A stretch of 64,000 nt of DNA, from positions 4,340,001 through 4,404,000 of the forward strand of contig NZ_PTJS01000001.1 of NCBI RefSeq assembly GCF_002941025.1. The letters run 5' to 3'. The stretch comes from Streptomyces sp. QL37. Lineage in GTDB: Bacteria > Actinomycetota > Actinomycetes > Streptomycetales > Streptomycetaceae. The position numbers and the translations under genes were made by a program. This document shows, in pieces, positions 16,585-23,434 of this stretch. The notes beneath the pieces were generated by a model. That model was not told the DNA's origin. It made no database searches and worked only from the letters and a program-made list of their open reading frames with translations. Positions within the stretch are counted from its first letter, which is position 1; the number at the start of each line of letters is the position of its first letter.

Positions 16585-17352
16585 TCACAGGAGGAGGCTT
16601 TCCATAGGGGAGTACCTCCATCCCGATTCGGTCAGGGCGTCGATCCGGCTCAGGATGGAGCGGCGCAGCAGGGCGAACTCCGCTTCATGGGTGTAGCCGG
16701 GCTGTGCGGTGGTCTGTCCGGCGTGCTTGCGGTAGAAGCCGCCGGGTTCCGCGATCATGTGGCCCGAGGCGACCGCGGAGCAGGCCAGTGCGAGAGCCAG
16801 GGCCTCCAGCGCGGGCAGTGCGGGCCAACCGCCGAGCGCGCGTACCAGGTCGGTACGGGCGGCCAAGTGCGTGCCCACGACGGGGAAACGGTCGGCCTCG
16901 TACTGCTCGCGCAGCCAGGCACCGTCCAGCGGGCCGGCAGGCGGGTCGTAAGGACCGGAGAGGAGGCTGCCGTCCGGCAGGAGGTCCAGGCATGCCGAGA
17001 CGCACCATCCAGCTTCCGGCTCTGAGGTCAGCGTCCGTATGTCGCGGGCCAGGGCCCCCTCGGTGAGGAGGTCGTCGGCATCGAGAGCCCGCACGACCTC
17101 CCCTGTCGCGCGGCCGAGCGCCAGAGTCCTCGCGACCCCGGCCCCGCCGCGGGGGCCGGTGGCGTAGCGGACGCGGTGGTCGGCGGGCAACAGCGAGGCG
17201 GGGCGGCCGGTACGACCGTCCTCCTGGACGATCCATTCCCATGTCCAGCCCGACGGCAGAGTCTGCGAAGCGATCGACCGAAAGGCGTCGGGCAGGTATC
17301 GGTGCCCGCCGTCGAAGACGGCGGTGACGATGCTGATCGTCGACTTCGTCAG
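16585..17352 (-). CDS. Family-2 (GT-A) glycosyltransferase, copy 2, probable CTG start
   Basis: 255 residues, a clear paralogue of the 14439-15203 protein: SIVTAV, WTWEWIVQEDGRT, GGAGVARTLALGRATGEVVRALDADDLL (DADD metal motif) and FYRKHAGQTTAQ align in order. There is no ATG, GTG or TTG near the conserved N-terminus; the only upstream Met codon would add about 57 basic, low-quality residues. CTG at 17352 has GGAG 8 nt upstream and gives the same N-terminus as copy 1. I therefore propose CTG initiation; a frame error near the start is the alternative. Sugar and acceptor unknown. Confidence 0.75.
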   Translation of the reverse strand: MTKSTISIVTAVFDGGHRYLPDAFRSIASQTLPSGWTWEWIVQEDGRTGRPASLLPADHRVRYATGPRGGAGVARTLALGRATGEVVRALDADDLLTEGALARDIRTLTSEPEAGWCVSACLDLLPDGSLLSGPYDPPAGPLDGAWLREQYEADRFPVVGTHLAARTDLVRALGGWPALPALEALALALACSAVASGHMIAEPGGFYRKHAGQTTAQPGYTHEAEFALLRRSILSRIDALTESGWRYSPMESLLL

Positions 17353-17697
17353 TGTTCCAGCTCCGTCATGTAGATCCAGCCCCGCCCTCCCGGTCCGCGC
17401 CCGTGCACGTCCGGCAGCCGGGGCACATCCGGCAGTCGTACGTCCGGGCGGCCGGCGCTGGGCACGCCCTTGCGGAGGTGCACGAGCCCTCTGCGAGCAG
17501 CGAAGCAGCGGCCGCGCCTTCACGCAAGGACAGCGCGCCGACGGTCCCGCCGGTCCGTACGCACAGTATCCGTCGAGCAGTTGGGCGGCGAGCCGCCCAC
17601 CCCCTTCGCCGTTACTGATGTTCCGTCACATCCCGTACGCCAGAACCCTTACGATCACCCAGGCGTTCTCGAGAGTGCTTCGGAACAGGGGGACAGG
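17353..17697. other. Divergent intergenic region
   Basis: 345 bp between the glycosyltransferase copy 2 start and the TTG start at 17698. It would hold both promoters. No tRNA, repeat or strong palindrome is evident. Confidence 0.4.
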
Positions 17698-18267
17698 TTG
17701 GGTACGAGCGAGCAACTCGTCACGATTGCAGCTGTGTTGTTGGGTGCGCTCACCACCCACCTGACGACGTACATCATGGAGCGGAGCCGCAACAAGTACG
17801 CCATGCTCACGCGCTGGGACGACAGGAAGATCGACGCCTACGAGGGTTACGTCGACCGGTTACGGGCGGGTGTGTTCCTGGCGGTACAGCTCTACGAGCA
17901 CAAGGAGGGTATCCGCGAGAGCGGCAAGCCCGAGCCCGAGTTGCTCGAAGAGCTGCGGGAGGCGGCGCGGCTTCGGGGACGGGCCTTCGAACGCGTGATG
18001 ATGCTCGGGGGTGACGCGGTGGTGGAGGCCGGGCACCAGCTGAACGCCGCGGCGCTCGCGATCGACTGGCAGGCCGACGGGAGGACGGTCGGCACACTGG
18101 AGGAGTGGCGAACGCGGCATCGCACGGCTTTCCGGGAGATCAACGAATTCCACGAGGCGGTCCGGGTGGACCTCGGGGTCCAGGGCAGCCTCAGAGGGGA
18201 CCAGCATCCGCAGAGGGATCTCCTTCTGCCGCCGCCACGCCGTGAGGGCAACAACGCGGGGAACTGA
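17698..18267 (+). CDS. Membrane-anchored protein of unknown function, TTG start
   Basis: 189 residues. An N-terminal membrane span (LVTIAAVLLGALTTHLTTYIM, about 6-26) is followed by a charged cytoplasmic helical region (RWDDRKIDAYEGYVDRLRAGVFLAVQLYEHKEGI and LLEELREAARLRGRAFERVMML). The C-terminal 25 residues are Arg/Pro/Gln-rich. TTG 17698 is preceded by AGGGGGACAGG and begins just ahead of the membrane span. No domain recognised. Last gene of the accessory block before tRNA-Ser. Confidence 0.65.
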   Translation: MGTSEQLVTIAAVLLGALTTHLTTYIMERSRNKYAMLTRWDDRKIDAYEGYVDRLRAGVFLAVQLYEHKEGIRESGKPEPELLEELREAARLRGRAFERVMMLGGDAVVEAGHQLNAAALAIDWQADGRTVGTLEEWRTRHRTAFREINEFHEAVRVDLGVQGSLRGDQHPQRDLLLPPPRREGNNAGN

Positions 18268-18439
18268 GACGGTGTGTGGTCGATCGGGGATGAGGCACCC
18301 TGTCCGTTCCGACGGGTGACGTACCGGAGCGCGAGTCCCCCCGGCCGACGTGGTCAGGGGCGGCCCCCTCGTCGGATCGCACGACGGGATCCGCGACCCG
18401 GTACGCTGTAGGCGCTCCGGCGCGCGTGACCGGAGCAAG

Positions 18440-18524
18440 GGTGGGTTGCCCGAGCGGCCTAAGGGAACGGTCTTGAAAACCGTCGTGGCGCGAGTCACCG
18501 TGGGTTCAAATCCCACACCCACCG
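18440..18524 (+). tRNA. tRNA-Ser(UGA)
   Basis: 85 nt with a 7-bp acceptor stem (GGTGGGT/ACCCACC), anticodon TGA in CTTGAAAA, a long class II variable arm (CGTGGCGCGAGTCACCG) and T-arm GTGGG-TTCAAAT-CCCAC. The 3' end is followed by CA rather than full CCA. Reads UCA and related serine codons. The far side of it carries gene remnants. Confidence 0.97.
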
Positions 18525-18530
18525 CAGGCG

Positions 18531-18567
18531 AGAGGCCCCCGACCAATACGTATGGTCGGGGGCCTCT
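18531..18567 (+). terminator. Terminator of tRNA-Ser(UGA)
   Basis: Perfect 15-bp stem (18531-18545 with 18553-18567), 7-nt loop, 6 nt after the tRNA. Confidence 0.85.
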
Positions 18568-18630
18568 GCCATGCCTGCTCCCCGCACGGACACCGCTGTT
18601 CCCCCTGGTTTCCCGGTCTGTCGGGCACGG

Positions 18631-18663
18631 AAGGGGCACGCGGGGGGCACGCGGGGGGCACGG
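18631..18663. repeat. Three 11-bp tandem repeats beside tRNA-Ser
   Basis: Three consecutive units of about 11 bp close to GGGGGGCACGC, between the tRNA terminator and the truncated GntR gene. A fourth GGGCACG occurs at 18623-18629. Confidence 0.65.
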
Positions 18664-18699
18664 CTGGGTCACGGCTCTGGAGCTGCCGGGTGCAGCTCG

Positions 18700-18888
18700 T
18701 CAGCGGTTGATCGGGATCTCGTAGACGATCTCGCAGTGTGCTGCGGGCACCACGATGTCCGCTGTCTCCACGGGACGACCCTGGTCGCTGTAGTACGTCC
18801 GCCGGGTGTGCGTCACGAGCGCGGCTTTCTGGATGCCTAGCAGCGACGCTTCCTCGGCGGTCGCGTGCCACGGTTCGGGCTGCTCCAC
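18700..18888 (-). pseudogene. Truncated GntR regulator, C-terminal UTRA fragment only
   Basis: About 62 residues recognisable as the end of a GntR/UTRA regulator: EPWHATAEEASLLGI, VTHTRRTYYSDQGRPVETA and DIVVPAAHCEIVYEIPINR before a stop. The DNA-binding domain and most of the UTRA domain are missing. Upstream the frame runs into the end of the amidohydrolase gene, so the break point lies around 18890-18945. Best read as the remains of a full regulator cut by recombination. The neighbouring tRNA-Ser makes loss of an integrated element a natural explanation, but that is inference. Confidence 0.75.
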
Positions 18889-18944
18889 CGCGTCATCCCG
18901 TCGTCCGAGTTGTCGCCGAAAGGATCGCGTCCCAGGGGCTGGGG

Positions 18945-20159
18945 TCATGCCGCCATACGAGTTCCGCGGCGCCAGACGGCACGGGTGTTGAGGGTGTCGC
19001 TGATGTTGCTGGTCGGGTCGCCGTCGACCAGTAGGAGGTCGGCGCGGAGGCCCTCGGCGATGCGGCCCCGGTCGCTCAGGCGGAAGCGGCGGGCCGTGGT
19101 CGCCGTGGCCGCGCGCAGGGCCCGTGCGGGTGTGAGGCCGGCTGCCACCAGGTATTGCAGTTCGTGGTGCAGGCTCGCTCCGTGTGCCAGGCCCCCGAAG
19201 AACGTCTCGGGCATGGAGACGTCGGTTCCGGCGAGCACGTCGACACCGGCGGCGTCCAGCGCGCGCACGGTGTCGTAGACGTCGTGGAGCTTGCCCTGCG
19301 GGTAGCGGTCATAGCTGGAGCGCAGGGTCCGGTCCCAGTCGGCGTCGAGGCGCGCGGCGACCCGGGGGTCGTCGGCGAGTTCGCTGCCGGTGATCCCCAT
19401 CATCGAGGCGTTGAGAGTGATGCAGGGGATGACGAACATGCCCGCGTCCTTGATCAGGCTGATGATCTCGGCGGTGTGCGGCTGGTCCATGAACACGTGG
19501 GTGACGCCGTCGATGCCGGCTTCGGCGGCCGTCCTGGTGGCCTCCACGGTCAGCGCGTGGGCCACGGTCAGGGCGCCGTACTTCTTGGCTTCGGCGACAC
19601 CGGCGTGCACGGTGGCCCGGTCGAGCGTGGGCAGCCCGGGGTGTCCCTCTACGCTGCCGTCGTCGATCATGAACTTGATGAAGTCGGACCCCCGGGCGAG
19701 GAGCTGCGGCACGAAGGCGGCGGCCTCCTCGGGTGTGGTGGAGAACGGCATCAGGGGCATGACCGGGGGAAGGTCCCACTTGGGCCGAAACCCTTCGGGC
19801 ATCAGCTCGCTCGGGTGACCGCCGGGCGGTGTGATGGCGAAGCCGGAGGAGCGCACGTCAGCCTGTGTGTCGTCGTCGGTGATGACCCCTCGGTTCTCCC
19901 GGGTGTTCATCCCCTGCATCTCCAGTTCGGTCGTCACCCCGAACCGCAGGGCGAGAGCCAGGGAGCCCGGGGCGGAGTGGACGTGGGCGTCGATGAGTCC
20001 CGGCAGCAGTGTGGCGCCGCTGCCGTCGACGATCTCGCTGCCCTCGGGAGCGTCGCCACCGACGCGGGCGATTCTCCCGCCGTCGATGACCACGGTCCGC
20101 ACGCCGACCGCCTTATCCCCGTCGAAGATCTGCGCGTTGGTGATCGCGGTGAGCGCCAT
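18945..20159 (-). CDS. Amidohydrolase-family metal-dependent hydrolase
   Basis: 404 residues. Metal-site motifs: PGLIDAHVHS (HxH, about 60-69), a FIKFMIDDGSVEGHPG region with a candidate bridging Lys, the AHALTVEAT and THVFMDQP histidines, and VLAGTDVSMPE with the final Asp (about 330). The product resembles imidazolonepropionase/prolidase-like amidohydrolases that open cyclic amides; substrate unknown. No signal peptide. ATG 20159 has AGAGG at about -13; a TTG at 20189 is less likely. Divergent from a MarR gene with an inverted repeat between, so MarR control is likely. Confidence 0.88.
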   Translation of the reverse strand: MALTAITNAQIFDGDKAVGVRTVVIDGGRIARVGGDAPEGSEIVDGSGATLLPGLIDAHVHSAPGSLALALRFGVTTELEMQGMNTRENRGVITDDDTQADVRSSGFAITPPGGHPSELMPEGFRPKWDLPPVMPLMPFSTTPEEAAAFVPQLLARGSDFIKFMIDDGSVEGHPGLPTLDRATVHAGVAEAKKYGALTVAHALTVEATRTAAEAGIDGVTHVFMDQPHTAEIISLIKDAGMFVIPCITLNASMMGITGSELADDPRVAARLDADWDRTLRSSYDRYPQGKLHDVYDTVRALDAAGVDVLAGTDVSMPETFFGGLAHGASLHHELQYLVAAGLTPARALRAATATTARRFRLSDRGRIAEGLRADLLLVDGDPTSNISDTLNTRAVWRRGTRMAA

Positions 20160-20190
20160 GGCGGTCCGCCTCTTTCCTGGCTCGTTCAAG

Positions 20191-20234
20191 ATTTACATAC
20201 CTGATGCTATGGACTTATCGCATGGTATGCAAAT
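20191..20234. promoter_or_regulatory. Candidate MarR operator
   Basis: Inverted repeat ATTTACATACC (20191-20201) and GGTATGCAAAT (20224-20234), 10 of 11 positions matching, centre-to-centre 33 bp. It sits between the divergent amidohydrolase and MarR genes, so binding would cover both promoters. Confidence 0.65.
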
Positions 20235-20260
20235 GTGCTGACCGGGCCTAGACTCGGTAC

Positions 20261-20725
20261 ATGAGCAGCACCTCCTCCGAGCAGCCCTCCGACGACCGGA
20301 CGCTGGATCAGATCGGTCCGGCGCTGTCCCGCCTGCGGCGACGCGCACCGGCAACGGGCAAGGATCTCTCCCGCAACCTCGTGCTCAACGTCATCGCCGA
20401 CGCGCCGGGCGAGACGACTGTCGGCGGGCTTGCCACCGAGATGGGCGTCGCGCAGCCGGTCGCCAGCCGGACCGTCGCCGCATGCATCGCGGACGGGCTG
20501 CTGCGGCGGGCGGCATCCCAGTCCGACGGGCGCCGCACCGTACTCGAACTCACCGAGCACGGTGAAGCCGAACGCAACCGCTTCGCCGCCGAACAGCGAG
20601 AAGCATTCCTGGAGATCACTGTCGCCTGGTCACCGGAGGAGCGAACCCAGTTCGTACGGCTCCTGACTCGATACGGAGTCGACGCCAGCGCCTGGTCCAG
20701 GAAACAGGCCCCAAGCCGCGATTGA
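20261..20725 (+). CDS. MarR-family transcriptional regulator
   Basis: 154 residues with the MarR winged helix (TVGGLATEMGVAQPVASRTVAACIADGLLRRAASQSDGRRTVLEL, about 50-95) and the helices forming the dimer interface. The divergent arrangement with the amidohydrolase and the shared inverted repeat suggest repression of that enzyme and of itself, relieved by a small ligand. ATG 20261 lies 26 bp from the operator. Followed by a hairpin terminator at 20811-20844. Confidence 0.9.
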   Translation: MSSTSSEQPSDDRTLDQIGPALSRLRRRAPATGKDLSRNLVLNVIADAPGETTVGGLATEMGVAQPVASRTVAACIADGLLRRAASQSDGRRTVLELTEHGEAERNRFAAEQREAFLEITVAWSPEERTQFVRLLTRYGVDASAWSRKQAPSRD

Positions 20726-20810
20726 AGGGCAGTGCCCGGGACCGAGCCACGGCCAGGAACTCAGGTACCGATGCGCTGACGCCCCGACCGGTCCCGGCGC
20801 GCTCAGGTGA

Positions 20811-20844
20811 ACGGCCCCTGACCGGGTAAACGGTCGGGGGCCGT
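20811..20844 (+). terminator. Terminator of the MarR gene
   Basis: 14-bp stem with one G-T pair (20811-20824 with 20831-20844) and a 6-nt loop, 85 nt after the MarR stop codon. Confidence 0.7.
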
Positions 20845-20886
20845 CGCCACGCCGGTTCCTTGCCCTGCCGCCGCTCAGCCCTTGCG

Positions 20887-20988
20887 TCAGACCTCTACGA
20901 CGGCTTTTCGGGCGTCCTCGGTGCGTGTGGCCTCGAAGAGGGACACCATCAGGTTCTCCTCGGCGGCGCGTGGAGCCTCAAGCGGCGT
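20887..20988 (-). pseudogene. Possible C-terminal remnant of an unknown gene
   Basis: The minus-strand frame reads TPLEAPRAAEENLMVSLFEA then TRTEDARKAVVEV and a stop, about 33 residues with ordinary protein composition. The ending (TEDARKAV...) is reminiscent of enoyl-CoA hydratase family C-termini. No start codon with a ribosome site and no upstream domain are present. I read it tentatively as the tail of a deleted gene. Confidence 0.3.
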
Positions 20989-21064
20989 GTGCCGAGCCGG
21001 TGTTGAGCCACGAGGGGTGCGCCCCCGCCTGGGGCGTCCCCGGGGTGGCGTGGAGAGGAGCCCG

Positions 21065-21949
21065 TCAGAGGCTCCGCCGAGGGGCGGTCAGGCGAGCGGC
21101 CGAGGCGATCGCGGCGCGGGCCTCCTGTTCGGTGAGGCCGGTGCCGACCGCCGCGTCGGTGAGGGCGTCCGCCAGGTCGTCGCCGAAGCCGTGTTCGTAC
21201 GCGCGGCAGGCCGCCCAGAACAGGCGGGTGTTGCGCTGGCCCTCGTGCGCGGCGCGTACGAACTGGACCAGGCCCTGCCCCTGCCGGGTGGCTGAGGTCC
21301 GGCCCTCGGTGGTGTGGTGGGGGCGCGGCGGGGGTGTGAGCAGGCGCAGGAGGGCGCGGGGGCAGGGCGCGGGCGCGAGGTCGGCCGTGCCGGGTGCGAG
21401 GCGGTATCTGCCGTGGGTGGTGACCGAGCCGGGGCCGACCAGGTAGCCGCCCGCTCCGCGTACGTCGATGCCGGGAGCGAGGCGGCCGGCGGAGTTGGGC
21501 ACGGAGACGCCGGACGGGCCCGTCAGCCAGAGGTGCCGGCCGCCGCTGGGTGTGAGCACCGTGACGGTGGCCGGGATGGTGAACAGGTGCTGGAGGGCCA
21601 GGTGCTGGAGCGCGGCGACGGAGTCGTTGCCGTGGGTGGTGTCGATGTCGAGGTCGATGCCGATGAGGCGGTGCGGCTCCCGCCCGCAGGCGATGCCGTA
21701 CCCGGTGGCCCTGGGCGCCGCCGCGAAGAGGGCGCGGACGGCGGCCGGGTCGGTCGTGGCGTCGTGCACCCCGTGGCCGGGCAGCCCGCAGGCGCCCCGG
21801 CAGTGCACGGGAGGGTCCTCGGCACGGTGCGGCGAGCGCAGCGCGGGGAGCTTGGTGGCGGACAGCGGGAAGACGGGGAGCCCACGCTCGGCGGCGGAGA
21901 GCGCGTGGGCCAGGGCCAGGGTGGCGGTCTGCCGGTCGGTGGTGGCCAT
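21065..21949 (-). CDS. Bifunctional DNA primase/polymerase-domain protein
   Basis: 294 residues. Prim-pol signatures: GLPVFPLSATKLPAL, the Cys/His element HCRGACGLPGHGVHDATTD, the catalytic IGIDLDID (about 105-112), TPSGGRHLWLTG and GIDVRGAGGYLVGPGSV. This fold can prime or extend nucleic acid in replicons such as plasmids and actinomycete integrative elements. No helicase domain is attached. The catalytic residues are intact, in contrast to the shorter copy at 7655-8338. ATG 21949 chosen; TTG 21967 possible, and no strong ribosome site is seen. Confidence 0.88.
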   Translation of the reverse strand: MATTDRQTATLALAHALSAAERGLPVFPLSATKLPALRSPHRAEDPPVHCRGACGLPGHGVHDATTDPAAVRALFAAAPRATGYGIACGREPHRLIGIDLDIDTTHGNDSVAALQHLALQHLFTIPATVTVLTPSGGRHLWLTGPSGVSVPNSAGRLAPGIDVRGAGGYLVGPGSVTTHGRYRLAPGTADLAPAPCPRALLRLLTPPPRPHHTTEGRTSATRQGQGLVQFVRAAHEGQRNTRLFWAACRAYEHGFGDDLADALTDAAVGTGLTEQEARAAIASAARLTAPRRSL

Positions 21950-22192
21950 GCGGCTATTTTCGTACAAGCGTTCGAAGAAGGGAAGGGGGGGGCGGTGCGC
22001 TCCGGGCGGAACGCTCGCCCTGGTGCGGGAGGTTTATCGGGCGTTCCTCATACGTGCGGGGGAATCGTGGGCCGGGGGCGGTTCGCCGGGGGCGCGGTGG
22101 GCAGTTCTGCTCCGCGACGTCGTGAACAGCATCGGAGTGGTCGGCCGGCCGCTTCGGAACAGCCACGTTTTCGGTTCCTGGAGGAAATTGAC

Positions 22193-22510
22193 ATGGCACG
22201 TATCCGCACTGCTCGCGCCCTCGCCGCCGTCGCCGCCGTGCCTCTGGCCGTCGCCCTGTTCGGAGGGGTCGCCGCAGCGGACAACGGTGCGTTCGCGAGC
22301 GACGGATCGAACGCGGGGGTGGCGACCATCGGGTCGGGCGGTGTCGGTGGCGACAACTCCGGCAACTCGTCCACCTCGCAGCAGCAGGCCGTGGGCGCCG
22401 GTGCCTCCAACCACAACAACACGGTCCAGGTGAGTGGGTCGCCCTTCACGTACATCGACCAGTCCACGTACAACTTCTATGTGATCTTCCCGCCGCTCTG
22501 GGCGAACTGA
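22193..22510 (+). CDS. Small secreted Gly/Asn/Ser-rich protein of unknown function
   Basis: 105 residues. A clear signal peptide (RIRTARALAAVAAVPLAVAL...GVAAA) is cleaved before DNGAFASDG, leaving about 77 residues. The middle is rich in Gly, Ser, Asn and Gln; the end is aromatic (PFTYIDQSTYNFYVIFPPLW). There is no Cys. Size and composition recall cell-surface proteins, but it lacks the chaplin and rodlin signatures. ATG 22193 has GGAGG 8 nt ahead. Transcribed alone with a strong terminator. Confidence 0.85.
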   Translation: MARIRTARALAAVAAVPLAVALFGGVAAADNGAFASDGSNAGVATIGSGGVGGDNSGNSSTSQQQAVGAGASNHNNTVQVSGSPFTYIDQSTYNFYVIFPPLWAN

Positions 22511-22514
22511 GCCC

Positions 22515-22552
22515 GGGCGGCCCGTGCGGCGGCGACGCCGCCCGGGCCGCCC
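22515..22552 (+). terminator. Terminator of the secreted-protein gene
   Basis: Nearly perfect 17-position stem (22515-22531 with 22536-22552, one mismatch) and a GCGA loop, starting 5 nt after the stop codon. Confidence 0.85.
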
Positions 22553-22714
22553 GCGCCGTAGGGCGCCCGCCCCGGGGGTGAGGACCCTGACGCGGGTGAC
22601 CCCGCCCTCCACCTTCAGGAGGTGGAGCCCGTCCGACCCCTACAACCTGAGGCGGACGTGGCTTCGGGACCTGGGGCCGATCCCCTCGGCCGTGCCCGCT
22701 CCTAGCGTGGAGCC

Positions 22715-23269
22715 ATGACCACGCCAGTCTGCACCGGAGCCTCCAGGGCGGCCGCTGCCTCCGCCGGACCCCGCCGCTATCCGTCGTTCTCGTCGTACGT
22801 GCGGGCCAGGGGCCCTGTGCTGCTGCGCACCGCGCGTTCCCTCACCGCGAACCCGAGCGATGCCGAGGACCTGCTGCAGACCGCCCTCACCAAGACGTAT
22901 GTCGCCTGGGAGCGGATCGAGGACCACCGGGCTCTCGACGGATACGTCCGCCGCGCCCTGGTGAACACCCGGACCTCGCAGTGGCGCAAGCGCAAGGTCG
23001 ACGAGTTCGCCTGCGAGGAGCTGCCCGAGAAGGAGGCCGCGCCGGCGCCGGACCCCGCCGAGCAGCAGTCGCTCCACGACGCGATGTGGCGTGCCGTGCT
23101 CAAGCTGCCGGACCGCCAGCGCGCCATGGTCGTCCTGAGGTACTACGAGGACCTCAGCGAGGTCCAGACGGCCGAGGTGCTCGGCGTCTCCGTCGGTACG
23201 GTCAAGAGCGCCGTGTCGCGGGCGCTCGGGAAGCTCCGTGAGGATCCGGAGCTCAGCCCGGTCCGCTGA
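22715..23269 (+). CDS. SigE-family ECF RNA polymerase sigma factor
   Basis: 184 residues: region 2 (about 25-95, with NPSDAEDLLQTALTKTYVAWERI) and region 4 (about 120-175, LPDRQRAMVVLRYYEDLSEVQTAEVLGVSVGTVKSAVSRALGKLRE). This length and sequence style is that of the Streptomyces SigE-family (SigE70) ECF factors. It directs RNA polymerase to a small regulon after an envelope-type signal. No anti-sigma gene adjoins it. An acyl-CoA ligase gene follows on the same strand after a 165-nt gap holding a separate operator. Confidence 0.92.
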   Translation: MTTPVCTGASRAAAASAGPRRYPSFSSYVRARGPVLLRTARSLTANPSDAEDLLQTALTKTYVAWERIEDHRALDGYVRRALVNTRTSQWRKRKVDEFACEELPEKEAAPAPDPAEQQSLHDAMWRAVLKLPDRQRAMVVLRYYEDLSEVQTAEVLGVSVGTVKSAVSRALGKLREDPELSPVR

Positions 23270-23364
23270 CCGCGGGCCCGCACCGGTGATCCGCGCCCCG
23301 CGTGCGGGCTGCCACGCGGCCCGGTTCTGCGGGCCGAGACCGATTCGTACTCCCGGAAGTAGTG

Positions 23365-23382
23365 ACATACCACTTGGTATGT
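23365..23382. promoter_or_regulatory. Palindromic operator ahead of the acyl-CoA ligase gene
   Basis: ACATACCACTTGGTATGT: perfect 8-bp arms around CT, 52 bp ahead of the GTG start at 23435. The half-site ACATACC is also present in the amidohydrolase/MarR operator at 20191. Confidence 0.7.
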
Positions 23383-23434
23383 GAGCAGAATCAGCGCACC
23401 CTTACCGCCGCGTAGCGCCCACCGGGAGGACGCC

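Larger units (their letters stand above)
20726..21064. other. Intergenic stretch with gene scar
   Basis: 340 bp holding a terminator (20811-20844) and a short protein-like frame (20887-20988, listed separately). The remainder (20990-21064) shows nothing. Confidence 0.5.

Noticed and set aside
18506..18871. A possible integrase or excisionase beside tRNA-Ser
   Set aside because: No tyrosine-recombinase motif is found on either strand; only a GntR fragment is recognisable.
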